Positions 45,134-52,625 of a stretch of DNA of 64,000 nt are shown piece after piece (the first letter of the stretch is position 1; each line of letters starts with the position of its first letter). The notes beneath the pieces were generated by a model that searched no databases, had not been told where the DNA came from, and saw only the letters and a program-made list of their open reading frames with translations. The stretch is from CADEEX01 sp964577955 (GTDB taxonomy: Bacteria; Acidobacteriota; Vicinamibacteria; Vicinamibacterales; CAVVIG01). The position numbers were made by a program, and so were the translations under genes. The stretch is taken from positions 5,604 to 69,603 of the forward strand of contig CAZOAZ010000033.1 of the NCBI GenBank assembly GCA_964577955.1. The letters run 5' to 3'.

Positions 45134-46123
45134 ATGCCTGATTTCAACGTGCGTTCCGACGCGATCAATGTCGAGCAGATCATGGAGCAGATCCGCGCCC
45201 GCATTCAGGAGAAGCGCGGCGCCGACTACACCGAGCAGCAGATTCAGGATCTGGCGAACGTGAAGCTCGAAAAATTCCTGGATCCGAAGGGTGTCCGCTC
45301 TGATCTCCTGGCGCAATTCCGCCGCGCCCAGCCGCCCTACAGTCCGCCGGAGCTGCCGAATTTCGCCTTTGAAGAGGACACACTCTTCGAATCGCATCGC
45401 GGGCCGCTGCGCGCGATCCGCAAGCTGCTGCGGCCGATCCTGAAGCTGTTCTTCAATCCCAATCCGCTGATTCAGGCGCTCAACATCCAGGCCCGGCTGA
45501 ATACGATGGCCGCCGAGCGCGAAGCCAAGCGTGAAGCCGCGCGGCACACGATGGACCAGCTCCATTACGAGGTCCTCCACAACCTGGTCGTCGAGACGAC
45601 CCGGCTCGGCATCGAGGTCAAGAATGTGAAGATGCGCGTCGAGTCGCTCGCCAGCCGCCTCGAGTTCAACGAGCGGCGGGCGCGGGCGCTCGAAAGCGTC
45701 GTGGTCTACAAGCCGTCGACCGAGGAGCGCGCCGAGCCGCCGGCGCGCGAGGTGCGGGTCAGCGAGCCGATGCCCCCCCGCGAGATGCGCGAAGTCCGTG
45801 ACGCCGGCACTCAGCCATCGCATGGATCACCCGCGGGTCCGCCAGCGCCGTCTCAGCCCGGCGCGCCAGAAGGCCCCGGACAGCGCAGCCGGCGGCGGCG
45901 GCGGCGGCGCGGGCGTCGTGGCGGAGGGGGTTCAGCCGCCGCGATGATGGGTGGCCAAGGGACGCATCAGCCGCAGGGAGCGCCGAACGCGCCGGGGATG
46001 GAGCACCACGCGAGCGCGCCGGACGACGCTGCACACGACGGCGGGGGCGACGACCACGAACCGGACGCGCCGGGCGGAGACGGCCATGCGCCGGACGGCG
46101 ATTCGTTCGAACCAGAGCAGTGA
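45134..46123 (+). CDS. Helical protein with Arg/Gly-rich disordered tail
   Basis: A 329-residue protein I do not recognise. The first 55 residues form a charged helix unit (INVEQIMEQIRARIQEKRGA, DLANVKLEKFLDPKGVRSDL). The middle (about 85-200) is predicted helical or coiled coil with heptad-like Leu/Ile spacing. The C-terminal 110 residues are disordered: Pro/Arg-rich, an eight-Arg run, RRGRRGGGG, then Gly/Asp/His-rich. The Arg/Gly part resembles RGG boxes of RNA-binding proteins. The ATG at 45134 follows the prenyltransferase stop by two bases, and its stop overlaps the first glycosyltransferase gene. It may be a scaffold for the glycosyltransferases. Confidence 0.75.
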   Translation: MPDFNVRSDAINVEQIMEQIRARIQEKRGADYTEQQIQDLANVKLEKFLDPKGVRSDLLAQFRRAQPPYSPPELPNFAFEEDTLFESHRGPLRAIRKLLRPILKLFFNPNPLIQALNIQARLNTMAAEREAKREAARHTMDQLHYEVLHNLVVETTRLGIEVKNVKMRVESLASRLEFNERRARALESVVVYKPSTEERAEPPAREVRVSEPMPPREMREVRDAGTQPSHGSPAGPPAPSQPGAPEGPGQRSRRRRRRRGRRGGGGSAAAMMGGQGTHQPQGAPNAPGMEHHASAPDDAAHDGGGDDHEPDAPGGDGHAPDGDSFEPEQ

Positions 46124-47574
46124 AGCTCGCTTTCGTCGTTCAGCGCTACGGCCCCACCATCAACGGCGGCGCCGAGCTCCATGCCCGTTACATCGCGGAA
46201 CGTCTGGCGCGCCACGCGCAGGTCGAGGTGCTGACCACGTGCGCGACCGACTATGTGACGTGGAAAAACGATCTGCCGGCCGGCGTCGAAACCGTCAACA
46301 ACGTCGCCGTCCGGCGCTTCAAGGTCAAGCACGAGCGCGATCCGATCGCCTTCGGCAAGCTGTCGACGCACGTCTTCGACGCGACGCATTCACTGGCCGA
46401 CGAACTCGACTGGCTCGACGCGGAAGGGCCGACCAGCCCCGGGCTCGTCGACCACCTGGCCAAGCACGGGGCTGACTTCGACTTCTGCATTTTCTTCAGC
46501 TACCGGTACTACCACGCATATCACGGGATCCGGGCGACGCCCGATCGCGCGATTCTCGTCCCCACCGCGGAGCGCGACTCGACGATCGGCCTCGCACTCT
46601 TCGCGCCGATTTTTCGCGGCGTGCGCGGGCTGATGTACAACTCGCCCGAAGAGCGCACGATGATTCAGGCCGTCGCCGGCAACCAGCACGTGCCGTCGGT
46701 CGTCGTCGGCGTCGGCTCCGACGTCCCGGCCAATCCTCAGCCGGCGCGCTTCAGGCAAAAGTACGGCGTCCGCGGTCCGTTTGCGGTCTACGTCGGACGG
46801 ATTGACGAGAACAAAGGCTGCAAGGAGCTGTTTCACTTCTTCCAGCGCTATCTGTCGGAGCAGGCGGGTCAGCTGTCGCTCGTGCTGATCGGCCACTCGC
46901 TGCTCGACATCCCGTCGCATGCGCGCATCAAACACGTCGGGTTCGTCGACGACACCGACAAGTTCGACGCCATCGCCGCCGCGGAACTTCTGATCATGCC
47001 GTCCTACTTCGAGAGCCTCTCGATGGTGGCGCTCGAAGCCTGGGCGCTCGGCAAACCGGTGCTGGCCAACGCCAAGTGCGACGTGCTGAAGGGCCAGGCG
47101 ATCCGCAGCAACGCCGGGCTCTACTACGACAACGAGGCGGAGTTCGTGGAAACCCTGCGGGCCATCGAGCACAACCGCTGGCTGGCCGGGAGCCTGGGCA
47201 AGAACGGCCGCCAGTACTACCGCGACCACTATGACTGGCCGGTCATCGAGCGCAAGTATCTCGACATGCTCGACCGCTTGTCGAAGAGCAAGGCCAGCTA
47301 CACGCTGGATCCGTTGCCCGGACGCAGCGAGCGGCGGAAGGACTCGTGCGCGCCTGGCGCGGCGGTGGTGGCGCGCCTGCCGGCCGGCCCGTCGCTCGAC
47401 GTCGAGTCCTACCAGGCGCGTTCGCACGAACCCTTGAGTCCGCCGCTGCCCGAGCGTCAGACGAGCGACCGCGATCCACGGCCGCAGTTCCGCGATCGAC
47501 GCGATCGCGACCGTGAGCGCGACCGCCATCGGTTCCGGCGCGGCGGGCCGTCACGGCCGGGCGGACAGCGATGA
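46120..47574 (+). CDS. Family 4 glycosyltransferase A1 with basic tail
   Basis: A 484-residue GT-B glycosyltransferase. N-terminal Rossmann part contains FVVQRYGPTINGGAELHARY and TTCATDYVTWKN, shared with the fourth gene of the cluster. The nucleotide-sugar half has YVGRIDENKGCKELF and the GT4 acidic motif ESLSMVALEAW (about residues 295-305). After residue 410 a 75-residue tail follows that is disordered and charged (RDRDRERDRHRFRRGG), absent from its paralogue. Start is GTG at 46120, overlapping the preceding stop (GTGA). The sugar cannot be told. It probably adds sugars to a lipid-linked or surface polysaccharide. Confidence 0.92.
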   Translation: MKLAFVVQRYGPTINGGAELHARYIAERLARHAQVEVLTTCATDYVTWKNDLPAGVETVNNVAVRRFKVKHERDPIAFGKLSTHVFDATHSLADELDWLDAEGPTSPGLVDHLAKHGADFDFCIFFSYRYYHAYHGIRATPDRAILVPTAERDSTIGLALFAPIFRGVRGLMYNSPEERTMIQAVAGNQHVPSVVVGVGSDVPANPQPARFRQKYGVRGPFAVYVGRIDENKGCKELFHFFQRYLSEQAGQLSLVLIGHSLLDIPSHARIKHVGFVDDTDKFDAIAAAELLIMPSYFESLSMVALEAWALGKPVLANAKCDVLKGQAIRSNAGLYYDNEAEFVETLRAIEHNRWLAGSLGKNGRQYYRDHYDWPVIERKYLDMLDRLSKSKASYTLDPLPGRSERRKDSCAPGAAVVARLPAGPSLDVESYQARSHEPLSPPLPERQTSDRDPRPQFRDRRDRDRERDRHRFRRGGPSRPGGQR

Positions 47575-48779
47575 CCGTCTCGCGGCGGCCGGCCGTTCAT
47601 CAGGTCCTGGCCACGCTCGGCTACGGCGACGCGATCGGCCACGAGGTGCTCGGGATCCAGCGCGTGCTGCGCGCGACCGGCTACACCTCCGACATCTTCG
47701 TGGAAACCGCGGATCCGCGGCTCGAGCCGCTGACGCGCGACTACCGCGAACTGGTCGACGCCAGCGATCCGGCGAATCTGCTGCTCCATCATTTTTCAAT
47801 CGGCTCCAAGGCCTCGCGCACCGCGTATGCGCTGCCCGATCGGATGGCGCTCATCTACCACAACATCACGCCGCCGGAGTATTTCGCCGCCACGCACCGC
47901 ACGCTCGCCCGCCAGTGCTTCCGCGGCCGCCGTGAGCTGCACGCCTATGTCGATCGATGCGACCTGGCCATGGGCGATTCCGAATTCAACCGCCAGGATC
48001 TGGAGTCGCTGGGTTTTTCACGTACGGCGGTGCTGCCGGTCGTCCCCGACTTGACGCATCTCGACGATCCGGCCGACTGGTTCGTCGCGCAGCAGTTCGA
48101 CGACGACTGGACCAACGTGCTCTTCGTCGGCCGCGTGATCGGCAACAAGAAGATCGAGGACGTGATCCGCTGCTTTCATGCCTACCACACCCGCTTCAAC
48201 CCGCGCAGCCGCCTGCTCATCGTCGGCGTCTTCAGTCTGTTCGAGCGCTATTTCGCGGCCCTGACCCATCTCGTGCAGTCGCTCGGGCTGGCGCACGTCC
48301 ATTTCGTCGGCCACGTCAGCGACGCCGAATTGATCGCCTACTACGAGGCGGCGGATCTGTTTCTCTGCGCGAGCGAGCACGAGGGGTTCTGCGTGCCGCT
48401 GGTCGAAGCGTTCTACAAGGAAGTGCCGGTGCTGGCGTACGCGGCGACGGCCGTGCCGTCCACGATGGACGGCGGCGGCGTGCTCTACGTCGACAAGTCG
48501 CCGCTGCACGTCGCCTCGCTGATGGACGCCATCCTGTCGGACGTCGACCTCCAGGACGCGATCGTCGAGGGTCAGCTCGAGGCGGTCGAACGCCTCCAAG
48601 CCAAGGATTTCGACGGGACGCTGCTCGGATTCGTCGAACGGATCCTGTCGTCGCCGCGCACCGGCCAGGCCCATGTCGCCTTCGATTTCTGGCACCAGTT
48701 CGACGCCTTCGAAGCGCTCGAGGAGATCCGGAAGTACCGCCCATCCGCGTTCAAAGCGCTGCCCGAGCCGCCGGCATGA
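47571..48779 (+). CDS. Family 4 glycosyltransferase B1
   Basis: A 402-residue GT-B glycosyltransferase, the second in the row. Acceptor-side motifs include YGDAIGHEVLGIQRVL and ALIYHNITPPEYF. The donor half has FVGRVIGNKKIEDVIRCFH and the GT4 motif SEHEGFCVPLVEAF near residues 270-285. It is clearly paralogous to the next gene (GDSEFNRQDLESLGF against GVSEFNRAELEGLGF). It overlaps both neighbours by four bases (ATGA). No signal peptide or TM helix, so cytoplasmic. Confidence 0.92.
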   Translation: MTVSRRPAVHQVLATLGYGDAIGHEVLGIQRVLRATGYTSDIFVETADPRLEPLTRDYRELVDASDPANLLLHHFSIGSKASRTAYALPDRMALIYHNITPPEYFAATHRTLARQCFRGRRELHAYVDRCDLAMGDSEFNRQDLESLGFSRTAVLPVVPDLTHLDDPADWFVAQQFDDDWTNVLFVGRVIGNKKIEDVIRCFHAYHTRFNPRSRLLIVGVFSLFERYFAALTHLVQSLGLAHVHFVGHVSDAELIAYYEAADLFLCASEHEGFCVPLVEAFYKEVPVLAYAATAVPSTMDGGGVLYVDKSPLHVASLMDAILSDVDLQDAIVEGQLEAVERLQAKDFDGTLLGFVERILSSPRTGQAHVAFDFWHQFDAFEALEEIRKYRPSAFKALPEPPA

Positions 48780-49852
48780 TCGTCAACCAGTGGGTCCCGG
48801 CGGCACACCAGGGCGACGCCATCGGCGACAGCGCGCGCCGGATGCGCAGCCTGCTCCGGGCCATGGGCCACGATTCGGACATCTACGCGATGACCGTCGA
48901 CGACGAGTTGAAGGGCGACGTCCAGCCGTTCGCGGATCCCGCGGCGCGCGCCGGCGATCTGACCATCTTCCACTTCGCATTGCCGTCGCCGATGACCGAA
49001 GCCTTCGCCGGTCTCGACGGCGGCAAGATTCTGCAGTACCACAACGTGACCCCGGCGTTCTATTTCGCGCCCTACGACCCGCAGCTCTTTCGTCTCGCCT
49101 CGCTGGGGCGAAAGGAACTATCGACGCTCGCTGGACGAGTCGACTTCGCCGCCGGCGTGTCGGAGTTCAACCGCGCCGAACTCGAGGGACTGGGCTTCGA
49201 GCGGACCGGCGTCATTCCGCTGGCGGTCGACGTCGCCCGGCTCACCGGGGCGCCCGACCGCCCGGCGCTGGCGCGGGCGATTGATGACGACTTCGTCAAC
49301 TTCCTGTTCGTCGGCCGGATCGCGCCGAACAAGAAGATCGAGGACCACATCAAGCTGGCCGAGCACTACAAGCGCTACGTCGACGCCTACTACCGGTTCA
49401 TCTTCGTCGGCCGCTGCGACGCGGTCCCGAACTATTTCGCGACGATCCGCGCGCTGATGACAGAGTACCGCTTTCTCAACGAACGGTTCGTCTTCACCGG
49501 CGCCGTCCCCGACGCCGATCTCGCGGTCTACTACCGTCACGCCGCGGTCTACATTTCGCTCAGCGAGCACGAAGGCTTCTGTGCCCCGCTCCTCGAAGCC
49601 ATGGCGATGGACGTGCCGATCCTGGCCTATGCCGCGACGGCGGTGCCGGAAACCCTGGGCGGTTCGGGTGTACAGTTCGCTCCCAAGGACCTCGAGTACG
49701 CGGCCGAACTGCTCGGCGCGCTCGCGTTCGACGATCGCCTGCGCGCCGAGGTCATTGCCGGCCAGCGCCGCCGGCTCGCCGATTTCAGCGATGCCCGCCT
49801 CGAGCGCGCGCTGGCCGACGCGCTCATACAGACAGGCAGCCACGCCTCATGA
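48776..49852 (+). CDS. Family 4 glycosyltransferase B2
   Basis: A 358-residue GT-B glycosyltransferase. The ATG at 48776 is chosen because it overlaps the previous stop; a much longer in-frame upstream extension runs through B1 in another frame and is Arg-rich. Motifs: GKILQYHNVTPAFYF, FVGRIAPNKKIEDHIKLAEH and SEHEGFCAPLLEAM. The N-terminus is shorter than in B1 (starts directly with NQWVPAAHQGDAIGD). It matches B1 throughout, which shows local duplication, with a donor-site difference. Confidence 0.92.
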   Translation: MIVNQWVPAAHQGDAIGDSARRMRSLLRAMGHDSDIYAMTVDDELKGDVQPFADPAARAGDLTIFHFALPSPMTEAFAGLDGGKILQYHNVTPAFYFAPYDPQLFRLASLGRKELSTLAGRVDFAAGVSEFNRAELEGLGFERTGVIPLAVDVARLTGAPDRPALARAIDDDFVNFLFVGRIAPNKKIEDHIKLAEHYKRYVDAYYRFIFVGRCDAVPNYFATIRALMTEYRFLNERFVFTGAVPDADLAVYYRHAAVYISLSEHEGFCAPLLEAMAMDVPILAYAATAVPETLGGSGVQFAPKDLEYAAELLGALAFDDRLRAEVIAGQRRRLADFSDARLERALADALIQTGSHAS

Positions 49853-51141
49853 AGATTGCGTTCATCATCCAGCGCTACGGCAGCGAAGTCCTCGGCGGTT
49901 CCGAACAGCTGTGCCGCCTGATCGCCGAACGCCTTGCCGTCCACCACGACGTCGAGGTCCTGACCACGTGCGCGCGCGACTACGTAACGTGGAAGAACGA
50001 ATATCAGGAAGGCACCGATCGCATCCGCGGCGTGACCGTCCGGCGCTTCGCGAGCGCCCGCACGCGCGACCTCGAATCGTTCAACCGCTACTCCGAGTGG
50101 ATCTACGGCAACCCGCACAGCCGCGCGGACGAAATGGAGTGGTTGAAGCAGCAGGGACCCTGGTGCCCGACGCTGATCGAGTACCTGCGCCGCCACCAGC
50201 AGCAGTACGACGTGCTGGTCTTCTTCACCTACTTGTACGCCACCACCGTCCTCGGCCTCGAGGTCAACCCCGGAAAGAGCATCGTCGTACCGACGGCGCA
50301 CGACGAGCCGGCGATCAAGCTGGAGATTTTCAGGGACGTCTTCGGCAAGGCGGCCGCGCTCTGCTATCTCACGCCCGGGGAGCAGAAGTTCGTCCAGACG
50401 TTCTTCCACGACCGGCCGCTCCTCGAGGAACTCACCGGCGTCGGCGTGGACCTGCCACAGCCGCAGCAGTATCCGCGGATGCCGCAGGTCGTGGACGACG
50501 AGACGCCAATCACGACGCCCGGCGCCGACACCGAGGATTCCGAAGTCGAGGATGAGATCCGCTTCCTGCCGCGCCATCTGCTGGCGCGCGGATCGAAGTT
50601 CCGCCGCCGCCACCGGCTCGCCGGTCCGCTGGCGCTCTACGGCGGCCGCATCGATCCCGGCAAGGGCTGCGAAGAGCTGATCGAGTACTTCACCAGCTAC
50701 GTGAAAGACGGCGGCACTGCCACGCTGGCGCTGATGGGCGCCAAGCTGATGTCGCTTCCAGAGGACCCCTTCATCCGGTTTGCCGGTCTGCTATCGGACA
50801 CCGAACGGGTGGAAGCGCTCGAGGCCGCCAACGTCGTGATCTGCCCGTCGCCGTACGAGAGCCTTTCGCTGCTGGCTCTCGAGGCGATGTCGGTCGGCAC
50901 GCCGGTTCTGGTGAACGCGAGGAGCGCCGTCCTCGTCGAGCATTGCGTCCGCAGCAACGCCGGACTGTGGTACTCCGACCGCGACGAATTCAACGAATGC
51001 CTGAGCCTGCTGGTCGCCGACCCGCGGCTGCGCACGGCGCTCGGCCGGAACGGCGTCGACTACGTCAAGCAGCATTACCGCTGGGACGTCGTGCTCGGGA
51101 AGTACGAACGGATCTTCGCGAAGGTCAGAAACGCGCGATGA
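49849..51141 (+). CDS. Family 4 glycosyltransferase A2
   Basis: A 430-residue GT-B glycosyltransferase, paralogous to the first one (IQRYGSEVLGGSEQLCRLIA, TTCARDYVTWKNEYQEG, ESLSLLALEAM). It differs in the middle: an acidic loop of about 40 residues (around 210-245, PGADTEDSEVEDEIRF) is inserted before GGRIDPGKGCEEL, and it lacks the basic tail of A1. The ATG overlaps the stop of B2. It closes the cluster, and a palindromic element follows five bases after the stop. Confidence 0.92.
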   Translation: MKIAFIIQRYGSEVLGGSEQLCRLIAERLAVHHDVEVLTTCARDYVTWKNEYQEGTDRIRGVTVRRFASARTRDLESFNRYSEWIYGNPHSRADEMEWLKQQGPWCPTLIEYLRRHQQQYDVLVFFTYLYATTVLGLEVNPGKSIVVPTAHDEPAIKLEIFRDVFGKAAALCYLTPGEQKFVQTFFHDRPLLEELTGVGVDLPQPQQYPRMPQVVDDETPITTPGADTEDSEVEDEIRFLPRHLLARGSKFRRRHRLAGPLALYGGRIDPGKGCEELIEYFTSYVKDGGTATLALMGAKLMSLPEDPFIRFAGLLSDTERVEALEAANVVICPSPYESLSLLALEAMSVGTPVLVNARSAVLVEHCVRSNAGLWYSDRDEFNECLSLLVADPRLRTALGRNGVDYVKQHYRWDVVLGKYERIFAKVRNAR

Positions 51142-51145
51142 CGGC

Positions 51146-51165
51146 GGACAGGCTAAAGCCTGTCC
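51146..51165. repeat. 20-bp perfect palindrome after the glycosyltransferase cluster
   Basis: Arms GGACAGGCT and AGCCTGTCC around AA, five bases after the stop of the last glycosyltransferase and nine before the end of the opposing regulator. It is an inverted copy of the one at 40269; the 27 bases at 51142-51168 match 40266-40292 exactly in reverse complement. Confidence 0.85.
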
Positions 51166-51173
51166 CTACCGAA

Positions 51174-52610
51174 TCACGATTCATCGACGGCGCCGTGGTC
51201 GTCCTCGCCCTGATGGCGGCGGCGGCGCGGCCTGATGTCGTACCGCTTGATCATCTCGTTCAGCGTCGTCGGTTTGATGTGGAGCAGTTCCGCGGCCTTC
51301 TTCTGCACCCCGCCGGCCGCTTCGAGCGTCGATTCGATCAGCCGCTTCTCGAAGCCGGTGATGACGTCCTTGAAGAAGATCCCCTCGGGCGGGACCACGA
51401 ATTCCGGCATCTGAAACTGCGGCGTGCGGCGGACGTGATCGGGAATGAGTTCGACGCCGATCCGTTTGTCCGAGGTCAGCACGACCGCCCGCTCGATCAC
51501 ATTCTCGAGTTCGCGGACGTTTCCCGGCCAGTCGTACTCCGTCATCAGGTCGAGCGCCTCTGGCGACATTTCAAGCTCTGGCTTGCGATTCTCTTCCCCG
51601 TACTTGCGCAGGAAGTGCTGCGCCAGGAGCGGAATGTCGTCCTTGCGCTCGCGCAGCGGCGGCAGGTGAATCGAAATCACGTGCAGCCGATAGAACAGGT
51701 CCTCGCGGAACTTCCCCTCCTCCATCAACTGCTTCAGATCCATGGTCGTCGCCGCGATGATCCGGACGTCGACCTTGAGCGCTTCGAGCCCGCCCAGCCG
51801 CATGAAGTCGCGTTCCTGAATCACCCGCAGCAGCTTGGCCTGCGTCTCGAGCGGCACGTTGCCGATTTCGTCGAAGAAGATGCTGCCGCGGTCGGCGAGA
51901 TCGAAGAGGCCCTTCTTCGGGTACACCGCGCCGGCAAAGGCGCCCTTGACGTGGCCGAACAGCGTGGACTCGAGGAGATCGTGCGGCAGGCTGCCGGAAT
52001 TCACCGCCACGAACGGCTGTTCGGCGCGCGATGAATTGGCATGGATCGCCCGCGCGACCAGTTCCTTGCCGGTGCCGCTCTCGCCCTGGATCAGAATCGT
52101 CGATCGGCTGGGCGCCGCCTGGATGATGAGATCGAAGACCTGGCGCATTCGCGAGCTTCTGCCGATGATGTTCGCGAACTTGTGGTAGCGCTCCTGGATG
52201 TTCTGCCGGAGGTTGCGGTTCTCGTGCACCAGCCGGCGGCGCTCCATCGCGTTACGGACGACCACCAGGACTTCTTCGTTCTTGAACGGCTTGGTGATGT
52301 AGTCGAACGCACCGCTCTTCATCGCCGAGATGGCGCTCCCGACCGACGCGAACGCGGTGATGATGACCACCGCAAGGTCTTCGTCGATCCGCTTCAGCTC
52401 GTCGAGTGTCGCAATGCCGTCGATGCCAGGCATCATGATGTCGACGATCGCCGCGTCGAAGGGGAACGCCCGGGCGAGTTCGAGGCCCTCGTGGCCAGAC
52501 GACGCCAGCCTGACCTCGTAACCTTCGCGGGTCAGCAGCGTCTCGAGAATCTCGCGCATGATCTCCTCGTCGTCGACGACGAGGATGGCGCCTTTGCGGG
52601 CTGTGGGCAT
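51174..52610 (-). CDS. NtrC-family sigma-54 response regulator with GAFAGA loop
   Basis: A 478-residue regulator: receiver (D13, D14, phospho-acceptor D57, T85, K107), AAA+ sigma-54 activator domain (Walker A GESGTGKE at 176-183; Walker B SIFFDEIG at 243-250; GNVREL sensor 2 intact) and a C-terminal Fis-type helix-turn-helix (GVQKKAAELLHIKPTTLNEM). The sigma-54 contact loop at 223-228 reads GAFAGA, not GAFTGA, and the sensor-1 region reads AATTMDL instead of the usual AATN. Both are unusual. It begins 15 bases downstream of the kinase stop, so the two are a two-component pair. Targets could include the -24/-12 promoter at 21111. Confidence 0.94.
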   Translation of the reverse strand: MPTARKGAILVVDDEEIMREILETLLTREGYEVRLASSGHEGLELARAFPFDAAIVDIMMPGIDGIATLDELKRIDEDLAVVIITAFASVGSAISAMKSGAFDYITKPFKNEEVLVVVRNAMERRRLVHENRNLRQNIQERYHKFANIIGRSSRMRQVFDLIIQAAPSRSTILIQGESGTGKELVARAIHANSSRAEQPFVAVNSGSLPHDLLESTLFGHVKGAFAGAVYPKKGLFDLADRGSIFFDEIGNVPLETQAKLLRVIQERDFMRLGGLEALKVDVRIIAATTMDLKQLMEEGKFREDLFYRLHVISIHLPPLRERKDDIPLLAQHFLRKYGEENRKPELEMSPEALDLMTEYDWPGNVRELENVIERAVVLTSDKRIGVELIPDHVRRTPQFQMPEFVVPPEGIFFKDVITGFEKRLIESTLEAAGGVQKKAAELLHIKPTTLNEMIKRYDIRPRRRRHQGEDDHGAVDES

Positions 52611-52625
52611 GAGGACTGCCGTGAA

